64,000 nt of DNA from Aselliscus stoliczkanus (GCA_033961575.1 CM066736.1:82422852-82486851); one strand, 5' to 3'; positions 45,501 to 57,124 are shown, numbered from the stretch's first letter. Notes: generated by a model not told the origin, from the sequence alone. A program made the numbers and translations.

Positions 45501-45584
45501 TGTGAAAGAGGAAGAGGAGGTGATGTATGTATCCATTTTTAGATGTGTTCTGCTATGTAACAGACATGTCATTTTTATGAGCAT

Positions 45585-45780
45585 GGCCTTTCAAGACAGA
45601 ATCAAATCTCAATCATGACTCTATTTTCTGAGAGTACTTGAGAAAGATTCTCCGTCTCAAGTTACCATTTTCTTATCCATAAAATGAGGTCAATAGGATT
45701 TGCCCCACAAGGTTCCTGTGGGGTACTATCTGCAAAGATGTAACACGCTTTCACACAGGAGCTGCTCAGAAAACATTTCT
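45585..45780 (+). mobile_element. MIR SINE
   Basis: 'cagaatcaaatctcaatcat', 'taccattttcttatccataa' and 'gttcctgtggggtactatct' match MIR in sense. Confidence 0.7.
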
Positions 45781-46439
45781 TTCTCCATCTTGTTATTGCC
45801 ATTCTGGTAAGCATGCTTAGTGAACTCCTAGCAAGGCCCAACCAGGCCTTCAGAAAAGACCATAATACTTTTCACATCTTTCTCTATAGTCTCTGTCCAG
45901 CTCCTCTCATAGGATTACTTGATGATTAATTGCCCAGCCAGGACTAGGTTATTAAATATCCCCAAATGCCATTTCTATCATTCCCTTCAGTGTATGTATG
46001 TAACTGCTAAAGACAAATGTGCTTTCTGCCTTGCTGGCCGCTAGGAAGGTGTCTGAGTTTTGGATGGAGCAGTCCATGAAGTTACCTGTTGTGTCCACCT
46101 CCAAATGGGACTTTATTTACATAGCTGTTGAATGAAAGAATTTCAAACACGAAACATAATCCAGGTGAGCTGCAACGAAACTGGAGAAAAAGGTATTAGG
46201 GGGAGTGGTTTTGTAGGTGACTGTGTCTGAGGACTTGACAAAGAATAACTATGAAGGGCTTTTGACTTTGAAATTCAGGTTATTGAAATGAGATGAAGTC
46301 AGGCAGATCTCCATTGCATTTTTCAATCTTTTTTTTCTTTCTCTTGCTCCATCTCTGCTCAAATATTTCCAACAGTAGTTTTATGACCCTCCTTCCAACT
46401 TCTCTTAGCTGCATCATATATGTGTTGGCTAGATAGTTT
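45781..46439. other. No gene seen
   Basis: Unique-looking; a T run near 46328. Nothing recognised. Confidence 0.4.
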
Positions 46440-46620
46440 GGGGTGTTGTTTTATTTATAGGCAAAATTGGGATTGGAACTTGGCTCTTCCGTTTATTCTC
46501 TGCTTGCCGTGGAGCACATCACAGTCCATAAGATAAGTGGTGTGTGATTAGCCTTCGCTTACTCGTTTGCACATCAGGAATAATAACCAAGTCTGCTCGC
46601 TGATGTTGGCATACTTATTA
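46440..46620 (+). mobile_element. MIR SINE fragment
   Basis: 'aaaattgggattggaacttg', 'gctcttccgtttattctctg' and 'tcgtttgcacatcaggaata' follow MIR in sense. The L1 below inserted at its 3' side. Confidence 0.6.
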
Positions 46621-46637
46621 TCATAAAGATGTCATAT

Positions 46638-47122
46638 TGCCAAGACATGGAAACAACCAAAGTGTCCTTCGAGAGATGACTAGATAAAGAAGATGTGGTA
46701 TATATACACAATGGAATACTATTCTGCCATAAGAAAAGATGAAATACTGCCATTTGTGACAACATGGATGGATCTTGAGATTATTATGCTAAGCGAAATA
46801 AGTCAGACAGAAAAAGTCGAGAACCATATGACTTCACTCATATGTGGGATGTAAAACTGAAAGCAACAAAGGAACAAGAGAGGCAAAAAAAGGAACAAAA
46901 ACTCATAGACACAGACAACAGTTTATTGGTTACCAGAGGGTAAGGTGGGAGGGGGGACAGTAGAAGAGGATAAAGGGAGTCAAATATATGGTGATGGAAG
47001 GAAAACTGACTCTGGATGGTGAAAACATAACGCAATATATAGATGATGCACTGTAAAATCATACACTTGAAACCTGTACAGTTTTGTTGAACATTGTCAC
47101 CTCAATAAATTTTAATTTAAAA
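46638..47122 (+). mobile_element. Young 5'-truncated L1 with perfect target duplication
   Basis: A 485-bp sense L1 3' end: the last roughly 70 codons of ORF2, a 3' UTR of about 260 bp and a short A-rich tail. The ORF2 frame reads MEYYSAIRKDEILPFVTTWM and on through IMLSEISQTEKVENHMTSLI to a stop at 46852-46854. A single TAG interrupts it further upstream where Trp is usual (DD-stop-IKKMWYIYT). A 13-bp direct repeat AAAGATGTCATAT flanks it exactly (46625-46637; again 47123-47135). The intact C-terminus and perfect duplication mark it as one of the youngest LINE insertions here. It cannot mobilise itself, as the endonuclease and polymerase domains are missing. Confidence 0.9.
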
Positions 47123-47135
47123 AAAGATGTCATAT

Positions 47136-48308
47136 CTATATAATGCTTTATAACTATGTCTTGGTTTTCAGTCATATGGTTTTAAGTGGTATTTATTATC
47201 TAATTTTCTTGATCAGATCTGACAGTTCTAATTATTTTGTTAATCCTTCCAAGAACTATCTTATTTTCTCTTTCTGTAAGAGTAGGTCTTATCTTTCTTT
47301 TTTTTATTTAAAATTTATTGCTTTTAACTTTCTTATCTCTACCTTTGTACTTTCTCATTTAGTCTATACTTTTTCTAAAGTAGATAATTAGCTTGAACCT
47401 TTTAAGCCTTTTCCAACAAAAATATCAAAAGCTAAAACTTTACCTGTAGTACCATTTTAGCTGCACCCTGTACAATTTTATATGTAGGATTTCCATTGTT
47501 AGTCAGTTCTTAATATTATATAAGTTAATTTCTATTGTGTCTTTATTGCCCCATGAGTTATTTAGAAGTGTTCTATTTTTAATTTTAAATGTGTGGGATT
47601 TTATGTTTCTGTATTTCATTATTAACTTGTAACCTGATTGCATTTGATCACAAAACTCGGGCAGCATGGCAACAGTTGTTTGTGACCCAGTAAGATTTAT
47701 CTACAGATTAGTGCATGGTCAGGTTTGTAACTATTCCATGTTCTTTTTGAGAAGCATGTGTATTTGCTGATTGATTTGATAGAAGAATTTATAGCATATG
47801 TCTTTTAAATCAAGCTTTTTAATTGTTGTTTAGGTCTCCTAAATTTTACTATTTTTGGTAAGGTTTCTGTTTGACCTATCAATTATTAACAGAGGAATGT
47901 TGAATTCTAGCATGATGATGGTGGAATTGTCAATTTCTCAATGTTTTTCCACCAAAATTTGCCTTATATATTAATATTGAAAATTATTTAGATATATTAT
48001 AATATCATATATTTAATTATATGTATGAGTTTAGGAGTACATAAATTCCTGGTGAAGAATTTTTGTCATTATGTAACCTTTTATGTTCTCAATAATATTT
48101 TCCCCCTTAAGTAATACATGTATACCTATCCTGTATTTTCCTTGGTTTATATTCACAGATATATTTTTATCTTTTTACGTTTAGCCTTTCTACATCCTAA
48201 TATTTTATGTTTATCTCTTATAAAAACATATAACTGGAAATTTGGTAACTCTTTTACCATATTTAGGTTCAGTGGGGGGTCGAACTTGTTTTACCAGGTT
48301 TTTTGCGT
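47136..48308 (-). mobile_element. Old L1-like LINE, antisense
   Basis: 'gccccatgagttatttagaa', 'tagcatgatgatggtggaat' and 'tgtcattatgtaacctttta' match antisense wording of old L1/HAL1 copies ('cccctttatcattatgtaat'). Very diverged; no frame retained. Confidence 0.55.
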
Positions 48309-48326
48309 TCTATCTGTCCTGATTTT

Positions 48327-48938
48327 CTTTTTTTCTTTTTTTTTTTTTTTTAAATTGGGGAATTGGGGGAGGGGACCAGCCAAGTTGTTGTTCTTCAGTC
48401 TTAGTTGTGGAGGGCACCAGTTGCCAGCTGGCTGCCCCTTGGCAGTTCCTGGCCTCTAAGCTCCAGGTGCTGTGTTCAATCTTCGTTTCCAGTGGGCATA
48501 GCCACCATCCCATGCAGGAGTCGAACCAGCAGCCTTGATGTTACTGAGTCATCCTGGTGGCAGCTCAGCTCAAGGTGCCAAGTTCAGTCTTTGTTTCGGA
48601 TGGGCGTAGCCACCATCCCATGTGGGAGTCCAACCAGCAGCCTTGTTGTTAAGAGTGCACACCCTATCCACTGAGTCATCCAGATGGCAGCTCGGCTCAA
48701 GGTGCCGAGTTCAGTCTTAGTTGCGGGGACACAGAGCCCACTATCAAACAGGCATCCTTGTTGTTAGGAGCACGTGCTCTCACCAGCTAAGCCATCCTGC
48801 CACCTGTTGGCAGCTCAGCAGCAGCTCAGCTCGGGCAGAGCGTCACTGTCCCATGTGGGAATCGAACCGTCAGCCCTGTTGATCAGAGCTCACGCTCTTT
48901 AAGCTAACTCTTAACCAACTGAGCCACTCGACCAGCCC
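48327..48938 (-). mobile_element. Multi-unit tRNA-derived SINE (about four units)
   Basis: About 610 bp, antisense, ending (its 5' head) at 48938 with GGGGCTGGTCGAGTGGCTCA in sense and starting with a T-rich poly-A complement. Inside are about four tRNA-like units of roughly 100-130 bp: 48821-48938, 48721-48820, 48591-48720 and 48483-48600. Each is marked by a B-box-like stretch (inverted: 'gaatcgaacc', 'gagtccaacc', 'gagtcgaacc') and by the shared 'agccaccatcccatg' and 'ggcagctcagctcaaggtgc' words. Flanks carry an imperfect direct repeat (CTATCTGTCCTGATTTTC at 48310 and CTATCTTGATTTTC at 48939), so the whole array moved as one. Non-coding; a 113-codon open stretch over it is incidental. Confidence 0.85.
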
Positions 48939-48954
48939 CTATCTTGATTTTCAA

Positions 48955-50320
48955 ATCTTTTTCTTTCTTTTTAATTTTTTTAAATTACAATTGACATTCA
49001 ATATTATATTAATTTCAGGTGTACAGGATAGTGGTTAGACATTTCTATAACTTATGAAATGACCCTCTGATCAGTCGAGTACCCACCTGGTACCATACAT
49101 AGTTATTAAAATATTATTGACTGTGTATTTCCTATGGTGTACTTTACATCCCCATTACTATGTTGTAACTGCCAATTTCTACTTTTTAATCCCTTCACCT
49201 TTTTAACCCAGGCCCCCAGCCCCTCTTCCATGTGACAATCATCAGTTTGTTCTCTGTATCTATGTTTCTGTCTTGTTTGTTTATTTATTTTGTTTATTGT
49301 ATTCCACATATAAGTGAAATCACGTGGTATTTTCCTTCCTCTGTCCAACTTATTTCACTTAGCATAATACCCTCTAGATCCATCCATGTTGTAGCAAATG
49401 GTAGCATTTCATTCTTTTTTAAGACCGAGTAATAGTCCATTGCATGTATGTGCCACTTCTTTCTCTAGTCGTCTGTTGATGGACATTTAGGTTGCTTTCA
49501 TATTTTGGCTATCATAAATAATGTTGCCATGACCATAGAGATACATATATCTTTTCAAATTAGTGTTTTGGATTTCTTAGGATAAATACCAAGAAGTGAA
49601 ATTTCTCGGTCATAAAATAGTTCTATTTTTTGTTTGTTTGTTTTGTTTTTAGGAACCTCCATACTGTTTTCCATAGCAGCTGCACCAATTTGCAGTTTCA
49701 AAAACAGTGCACGAGGGTTCCCTTTTCTCCACATCCTTGCTAACACTGTTGTTTGTTGATTTATTAATGGTAGTCATTCTGACAGATTGAGATGATGTAT
49801 CTCATTGTGGCTTTAAGTTACATTTTTCTGATGTGGTTTTAATGTACATTTTTCTGATGATTAGTGAAGACATATAAAAACATCTTTTTATGTCTATTGG
49901 CTATCTGTATGGCCTCTTTGGAGAAATGTCTGTTCATGTCCTCTGCCCATTTTTTAAAATTGGATTGTTTGGGGGAGGGGGGTTGGTGTTGAATAGTATG
50001 AGTTCTTCATAAATTTTGCATATTAACCACTTACCGCATATATCATTGGCAAATATCTTCTCCCATTCAGTAGGTTGCCTATTTGTTTTGTTGATGGTTT
50101 CCTTTGCTGTGCAAAAACTTTTTCAGTTTGATGTAGTCCGATTAGTTTATTTTTTTCTTTCCCTTGCCCAAAGAGATATATCCAAAAAAAATATTACCAA
50201 GAGTAATGTCAAAGAGTTTGCTGCCTATGGTTTGTTCTAGGAGTTTTATGGTTTGAAATCTTATATTTAAGTCTTTAATCCATTTTGAGTTTATTCTTGT
50301 GTATGATGTAAATATTTCTT
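48955..50320 (-). mobile_element. L1 LINE, ORF2 C-terminus and 3' UTR, decayed
   Basis: Antisense L1 from the 3' UTR ('tatattaatttcaggtgtac') through ORF2 words ('cctctagatccatccatgtt', 'atctcattgtggctttaag') to 'catcccattttgagttt'-like text near 50280. Broken minus-strand ORF2 pieces include SLLGIYPKKSKTLI near 49560. Several stops and frameshifts. Confidence 0.8.
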
Positions 50321-51720
50321 ACTTTTTTTGTTTTATGATTGAGTTTGTTTGTGATTTATTTATTTACTTACATATTCCACTTCTGGCAACCCCCACCACA
50401 CACCCCCAATGCTTTGGGACATATATATTCTTAAGTAGTTTCCTTTTATCATTCAAATTTAATGAAGTATAATGTTAATATTTTAATACCAAGCATAATA
50501 CTTTAACTTTGATCACCCCCAATTTATTGTCCACTGTTATTATTATCTACTATTCTAGTTTGATTCTTCATAACCCCTTAAATAACACTTTACTATTTTC
50601 ATACACATAATATTTGTGTCAATTTATCCACATTTATACCAATTTATGTTTTCATTTCTTCTTACATATCATACCTTTCCTTGAAGATCAATTTCTTCCT
50701 TAATGACTTTCAACTTTAGAAGTTTCGTTAGTTAAGGACTGTTCAGCTTTTAGTAAACTCAGCTTTTGTTTTTCCAAAACTGTCTTTATTTTATCTTCAT
50801 TCTAAGATCATTTTCCTGGGCACATATGTCTAGGTTGAGATTTATTTCCTCATAGCATTTTAAAGTTGCCATTTCACCATATTCTGGCTTCCATCAGTTC
50901 TCCTGTCAGTCTGTTTGTCATTCTTCCACAGGTGATCTTTTTTCCCTTGTTTGCTTTAAGATCTCTTATTTTATGCTTCCTGTATCTGTGAATTTGTATC
51001 TTTCATTAGTTCTGGGAAATTCAGTCATTTTCTTTTCAAATGTTTCTAGTCCATTTTCTTCTTTCTGTACTCCAATTGTGCATATATTAGGTGTACTCAG
51101 GTGAAGAGACACGAAAGACATTCTCTCTTCATATTGTCTCCTGTTTGTGCTGTGCTCTGTGTAATTACTCCAGCAGAGGGAGAACTTGCAGTGGATTATT
51201 TCTCTAGGAGTCTGGTGATCTTTGATTTAGAGCCCCCCCCCCCATTTGATTGATCTTAGTCTTGTAAATACTAGAGGACTTTATTGGGATCCTTTATTCC
51301 AGTGAGGATCTACATTTGTTCTTCTTGGGATTTGTTTGATTGCCCTTCAAGGTCCTTGGCAGTTATCCAACCTGCAACTGTAGTGAAACATTATTTTCTT
51401 CAGAAGAGATGAAATTATGATGTCCTCTATTTTGATTCAGTTTAGGGAAGGGTTGGTGGTGTCTTGAATTTGTTTCCTTAGTTGGTGAAAACTTAGTAAA
51501 ACCTTTAAATGGAATATTGTATCTAGTATCTAGTAGTTTTGAAGTAGAACCTTTAAGAGTGTCTGGTATACCCTACAGTGAGGAGCATAAGTCTTAACTT
51601 AGATCTCGTCACATATACTAGTAAAAGAAGTGTTTGCATTCTCTAGGAAAATATTGACATTTTCAGCCTATGGTTTTGTATTTATTCTTAGTTATTAGAT
51701 CCTCCCCTTCCTTCATTTGA
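50321..51720 (-). mobile_element. Old L1-like LINE, antisense
   Basis: 'tcagtctgtttgtcattctt', 'cttcctgtatctgtgaattt', 'tagttctgggaaattcagtc' and 'ctccaattgtgcatatatta' are antisense wording of old L1 elements. The stretch 51100-51720 is less certain. Confidence 0.6.
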
Positions 51721-51925
51721 GTCTAGATACCCCAGGAGTGTTAATGGCAACAATAGGAAATGACATCCAGAACTTCAGTTAGAAAGTTAAAGATCCTCAA
51801 AGTGAATCACACATACCCTTTGAATCCCATCTACAGCATATTCAAATGTCCGTGTAGCCTACCCTTACATTCATCAGTGATGCAGAACTCACTATTCATG
51901 AAGAAGCCATTCATTCATTCATGGC

Positions 51926-51963
<38 letters not shown>

Positions 51964-51985
51964 ATCTATCATCTAATCTATCCAT
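51926..51985. repeat. (ATCT)n microsatellite
   Basis: About ten ATCT units, then imperfect ATCATCT units. Confidence 0.95.
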
Positions 51986-51989
51986 CAGA

Positions 51990-52350
51990 AGTGAAAGAGA
52001 TTTATTGTCCAATTGGTGGCGGGGGGGCTGGCTAGGCAAATCCAAAACCCATCAAGTCGGCCGGCCATCAGGAAAGGCAGACTGGAAACTCTCAAGTAGG
52101 AGTTAAAGCTTTAGTCTACAGGCAGAATTTCTTCTTCAGGGAAGCCTCAGCTCTGCTCCTATGGCCTTTCAACCGATTGAATCAGTCCCATTCAGAGTAT
52201 CTGGGATAATTGATTTTACTTCAAATCAACTGATTGTAGATGCTAATCACATCTACAAAATACCTTTACAACAACACCTAGATTAGTTTTCATTTGAATA
52301 ATGGGGGACTTGGTCCTCGGCAAATTGTCACATATAATTGGCCATTACAG
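51990..52350. mobile_element. Ancient interspersed repeat, class uncertain
   Basis: 'tccaaaacccatcaagtcgg', 'gcagaatttcttcttcaggg', 'tcaactgattgtagatgcta' and 'atcacatctacaaaatacct' match a common old mammalian repeat that I cannot assign with certainty to a class. Most of it is present and only moderately diverged. Confidence 0.55.
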
Positions 52351-52587
52351 TAGGCACCTTCGATGTACGTACTAGAAACTATGTTAGGCATTTGCGTCTT
52401 CTAATCTGTATACCTTTTTTTTTTTTTTTTAGTTTCAGGTGTGCAAAATAATGTGCTAGTTAGGCATTTATACCCCTCACAAAGTGATAACCCCCTCCCC
52501 CAGTCTGCTACCCCTTGAACATTGTATATAGCTGTTACAGTTCCACTGACCCTATTCCTTATGCTGTACACCACATCCTGTGACTAC

Positions 52588-52708
52588 ATATGTATGTGCG
52601 CATGTGTGTATGTATGTGTGTGTGTGTGTATATATATATATGTAATATATATATATCTATATATATATATCTATATATCTATATTATATATAGATATATA
52701 TATATAGT
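52588..52708. repeat. (TG)n/(TA)n microsatellite with hairpin potential
   Basis: TGTG and TATG units pass into long TA and ATCTATAT blocks over about 120 bp. Largely self-complementary, so it can fold on itself. Confidence 0.95.
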
Positions 52709-52827
52709 TGAAATTCATTATTATTCAACTTTAGCCTCAAATGTACACTGCAATGGTCAGGCAAGTGTTGATATGTTCCCCAAACAGTGTTTCATATCTC
52801 CATGGCAATCTTGTGGTTACCAATTGT

Positions 52828-52830
<3 letters not shown>

Positions 52831-52858
<28 letters not shown>

Positions 52859-52949
52859 GGGCAGTGTCACTGGCCCTCTTATGTGGGACTGAACCGGGAT
52901 CGCTGGCTTCCCAAGCCAGCGCTTAACCACCGCGCCACTCAGCCGGCCC
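52831..52949 (-). mobile_element. Short tRNA-derived SINE (type A)
   Basis: Antisense copy of the family at 17401-17511. The target duplication CAATTGTGCTTTTT flanks it (52821-52834, running into the tail; and 52950-52963). It sits inside the L1 at 52419-53578, so it is younger than that L1. T run of 27 (poly-A) is long, consistent with a recent insertion. Confidence 0.93.
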
Positions 52950-53599
52950 CAATTGTGCTTTTTAATCCCTTCACCTCCTCCCTCATCTCCACTTCCCTCC
53001 CATCTAGCAACCCTCAGTTTTCTCTCTCTATCTCTGAGACTGTTTCTGATTAGTTTGCTCATTTATTCTATTCTTTAGATTCTACATATAATTGAGATCA
53101 TATGGTATTTGTCTTTCTCTGTGTGACTTATTTCACTTAGTATAATGTTCTCTAGGGCCATCCATATCATTGCAAATGGTAAGATTTCATTCTTCTTTAT
53201 GGCCAAGTAGTACTCCATTGTATAAATATACCACAATTTCGTAATCCAGTCATCTATCAAAGGGCATTTCTGTTGTTTCCATGTCTTGGCTATTGTAAAT
53301 AGAGCTGCAATAAACATAGGGGTGCATACATTTTTTCGAATTAGCATTTTTGATTTTTCTGGATAGATACCTAAGAGTGGAATTGCTGTGTCATAAGATA
53401 GTTCCATTTTCATTTTTTAGAGATGCCTCCATACTGATTTCTATAGTGGCTGCACCAATCTGCAGCCCCACCAATAGTATATGAGAGTTCCCTTTTCTCC
53501 ACATCCTCTCCAGCACTTGTTGTTTGTTGATTTATTGATGATAGCCATTCTGACTGGGGTGAGGTGGTATCTCATTGCCTTTACACCTTTTAATGTTTC

Positions 53600-53745
53600 T
53601 TGAACTAAATATTATTATTATTATTATTTTAAAGATGAAAAAATTATAAATCAGGAAAGTTAAGCAATTTAATATTATTGTTGTTAATACATGTGGGGAA
53701 ATTAAGACATGAAAATATAAAACATCCTGCCTTCAATGCATATGC
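53600..53745 (-). mobile_element. Possible MIR fragment
   Basis: 'ttattttaaagatgaaaaaa' and 'tcaggaaagttaagcaattt' resemble the inverted MIR core; weak. Confidence 0.4.
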
Positions 53746-54699
53746 AAGGCCCCTGAAAAATTGTCTGCTATATTATAAAGCTCAGTTAAATATTAGTTCC
53801 TTTACCAAGTTGTTCTTGAGCTGTCTTTATTTTAAGACAGCTGCTAGTATCTGCCTTCCACTGGGAGTGAAATGATGCTCAACACATTTGCTCAGAGTGT
53901 GTTTGCACATAAGTGAGTGACAGTGTGTGGGGGGGGAAGGGAGGGGGCATGTGTTGTTGAGGAGGGGGCTTGCAGGTTGGTGCTGTTGTGATGGTGCAGC
54001 TAGAATGAAAAGCCATAATGTTGCCCTCACCAGGATGGTGCTTCTAATTTTGGAAATGCTTTAAACCCCTTGAATTAGTACAATATGCTATTATATTTAC
54101 TGAATTAATTAATTAATTTATTTATTTATTTATTTTGATGAGAGGAAATTCCTTAGTGTTTCCTTTTCTCCCAATAGCAAGTCATCCTCTGTGTGCATAA
54201 ATTAAGATAGTTGGAATATCAAATTCATAATCAGAAAGTAATGTATTACAGACATGATCTCAATATGTCATGGGACACCTATCAGAGGACAAAAGGGCGA
54301 TGCCAGTATAAGGCTGTGTTGATATTGGGTTGAAGGATGATAGGGGCAAGTAAGGAGGGCAGAATGAACTTCTTTGCTCTGCCTGGAATCATTAGGGAAA
54401 TAGGGTCAGATTCAGTGGCATTCTTTGGCCCAACCAACTTATGTAGTTGTGACTAATCACAGTTTTCACAATAAAAATGCATATTGCAAAATACTTTGTG
54501 GGCGTATTTAGATACATAGGCTTTCTGAAGTTAGGGTTCCAAATAGCCCCTTATTCATCTCTATGATGAAATTTTCTTTGTATATAAATATTGACATCAA
54601 TCATCTTTGAAGGCAAAACCAAAATTGAAACACATGGTTTCATAAATGTATGAACAGTAATACAAATAACACCTTTTGTGTCACTGTCTACAGCTGATA
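53746..54699. other. No gene seen
   Basis: Unique-looking. It includes a G-rich patch at 53930-53975 and an (AATT)n/(ATTT)n run at 54102-54136. Confidence 0.4.
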
Positions 54700-55060
54700 A
54701 AACTTCTACACAATATGGCAGAATGGGAAGAACACTATACATGATGCAGTGTGGCTTATCTCATGGTCTCCAGTTTTCTCTGCCTTCCCCATGGGAGAAC
54801 TGTACTCCTCCATCTCATCCTCCCTAGCCCTACAAGTCATGTCCACTTGGCCACGTGACTTGCCCTGATCTGAGAACTGTATGTGGAAGTAGAGAAGCAC
54901 ATGGTCCCATCTGTCTTCTTTGTTACAAGACAAGCAAGAGCTGTCCCTCTAGTCTGGGGCACAGATTGACATGGATGTGAAGCTGAGCCATAGCCAGCCT
55001 GCAGTGGGCATTAAAGTGCCTGAGGAAGACTTTGTTGTGTAAGCCACTAACAATTGAGGG
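54700..55060. mobile_element. Possible ancient LTR-like fragment
   Basis: The order 'ttggccacgtgacttgccct', 'agccagcctgcagtgggcat', 'ttgttgtgtaagccactaac' recalls old mammalian LTR or MER repeats that end in 'gtgtaagccactgagattt'. Class uncertain. Confidence 0.4.
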
Positions 55061-55094
55061 CCATCTTTCACCACAGTATTAGGGAGTGTAAACA

Positions 55095-55200
55095 AACTTA
55101 CTCACTGGTGTTCGATTTCTGGCTCAGCCACTTGTTAGCTGTAAATCTTGAGGAATATGTTCAAATTCCATAACAGCCAATCCCCTTATCTATTTCTAAA
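55095..55200 (+). mobile_element. MIR SINE fragment
   Basis: 'ttcgatttctggctcagcca' and 'cttgttagctgtaaatcttg' match the MIR core in sense. Confidence 0.55.
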
Positions 55201-56085
55201 TTCAGGTTCTATAAAAATACACATTTGTTCTGAAGCTAAAATTTTATGAAGGACAGTGTTTCTAATTTCCTTTCATAGAGTATAGCATTTTTTAAGCGTA
55301 TAAAATAATTAGATTCAACCTGCAAACTAATGATACATCAGGTTTAAAATAAGCTACAGTTCAAAGTTTAAATTGAATGATCAAAACCCTCATAATCTTT
55401 CCTGCTGAAGAAGCAAACTTTCTGGGAGAAGGATAAACCCAAGGCTACTGCATTTTACACAAGTTCTCAAGTATGAACTATTCAACCTGGAAATAAGGAA
55501 GTGGCAAATTCATGGACATAATTACATGGTACGACTCATCTGCTGTGAAGCAGATTATAGAAAACCCAGAGGACCTTTAAAACAGCTCATACAAGCTGGG
55601 TCTACAGAAGACAGAGCCAGCGTCTTCCTGCTCTGGGGAATGCAGGGGAGGGGTTAGGATGCTCCGGTTTCCTTGGAGACCCCACTCTGTACTACTCCTG
55701 AGATAAACTCTCCTTCACCGCCACCCTCAGCCTACAAAGTGGTCTCAGCCCAGGTCATAGTGTTTGGTATTGTCCCAAGCCTGAGCCTCTGATTCAAACC
55801 TACTCAGAAGGGAAAGAGATCACAGGAAGCGACAACCATTTATTAAGAATGCCCATGTGCCTTTCCTTCTCTGAGTATTATAATAAAATACTCAAGATTT
55901 TTTACTACTTGGACTTCATATCCCAGAATAATTTGAGTCGAGGAGAGCCCAGGAGCCTTCAAATATCGCACAGCTAGTAGTCGATTTTTAACATCCTTTT
56001 TCTATCTGGGATTAATTAATTAAACCCCTCCCACCAAAAAAAAATGTCAAGAATTAAGGCAAAATTTAAAAATACTAATGGCTAC
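55201..56085. other. No gene seen
   Basis: Unique-looking; no recognisable feature. Confidence 0.4.
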
Positions 56086-56089
56086 CACT

Positions 56090-56250
56090 GATAAAGCTTT
56101 GATATGATCTCAGTATTATGAATATAGGTAATCTTTAATCCTTAGAAGAACCCATTGCACAGATTAAAGAAGATTAAAGGAAGTTGTCCAACGTCACACA
56201 GTGACTAAGGCCCAGAGCCACAGTCCTTACCCATATCTGTTTTGGCTTCA
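56090..56250 (-). mobile_element. MIR SINE fragment
   Basis: 'gtaatctttaatccttagaa', 'gaagttgtccaacgtcacac' and 'agtgactaaggcccagagcc' are inverted MIR. Confidence 0.7.
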
Positions 56251-57124
56251 AAATCAAGGCTCGTTCTGGTAGATCCTACTGACCTGTCTGGTCATCTTAT
56301 GTGATTACCTACCTCAGGAAGCACTTACGGAAAGCCGTGAAAGATGAACTTCATTTGTTTTTCCCAAGGTCTGCTAGAGGCAGCAGGTTAAACAAGGGTA
56401 TAAAAACTGTCTCTGGTGAATTGTTATATATTTCGTTTTAAATAAAGAATTGGCTTACTTCTGTAAATAACATAAAGAGTATTTTATTTTTATTATTATT
56501 CATTAGAATGTTGCCGAAAGGGATGCTGGAATGCCGAACCTTTTCCCCAGGGAAATGGCTGAGCCAATTCACCCAAGGTCCTGCTGTTCAGCCAAATTTT
56601 TCTCATTCTGCTCAAACATAACCTACCCCTATAATCTCTCTTGTTGCTCCACTGGGAAAAGCTGTGCCTGCTTCTGTGAAACACTGATTTTAGAAAAGTC
56701 ACTGAGTCCTCAAATGTGGCCCACTGTCAACAGGGCTTATTTTTCAGTAAACACATTAGATGCCAGGCTTCTTGGCTTAACATTTCAAAAATACCCTTTC
56801 TTTAACTTCTCCTCCTGCAGGTACGTGATCCTGCCCCTTGGGAGAATTATAAGAAAAGGTAGGCACTCTCCCATCCTGACTATGAGGAATCAAGGAAATC
56901 CCTTTCCCAGTCAGCTCAACCCAAACATTCATGAGACCTTGAAGGCCCTGGGGTCACGTGAAGCTCAAGGGTGGTGGAGCCGAGTTCTTGCTATACTCCT
57001 GCCTGTACCAGTGTCAGCTACTGAACATACCGGGTCTTCAGATAGACATGCCCTGTCTTCTGTTCAGAACTGGGGAGGATGAGGGCTGACTTCACTTCCA
57101 TGAGCACCTTGCTGCTTACAATAT
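56251..57124. other. No gene proven; longest open frame of the window
   Basis: A plus-strand open stretch of 183 codons runs 56531-57082. The peptide is rich in Cys, Ser, Pro and Leu, with no domain or signal I recognise. The ATG context is ordinary, and no promoter, splice signal or poly-A signal is convincingly placed. In 64 kb read in six frames a stretch of this length can arise by chance. I do not annotate it as a gene. Confidence 0.45.

Larger units (their letters stand above)
52419..53578 (-). mobile_element. 5'-truncated L1 LINE with target duplications
   Basis: Antisense L1 between imperfect 13-bp repeats CTGTATACCTTTT (52406-52418) and CTTTACACCTTTT (53579-53591), 11 of 13 identical. 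A T run marks its poly-A. The ORF2 C-terminus is open on the minus strand at 53075-53413 (112 codons), including YDTAIPLLGIYPEKSKML and WYIYTMEYYLAIKKNEILPF. The 3' UTR carries a TG/TA microsatellite (52588-52708) and a later type A SINE (52831-52949). Without the insert it is about 1 kb. Confidence 0.88.

Noticed and set aside
48118..48459. 113-codon open stretch
   Set aside because: Crosses the boundary between an old LINE and a SINE, so it cannot be an old conserved exon.
53075..53413. 112-codon minus-strand open stretch as a host gene
   Set aside because: Clear L1 ORF2 C-terminus (IPLLGIYPEKSKML, MEYYLAIKKNEI), hence LINE sequence.
54700..55060. Endogenous retroviral LTR
   Set aside because: Only resemblance in word order; no TG...CA ends, target duplication, poly-A signal or internal viral coding was found, so it is kept as an uncertain old repeat.
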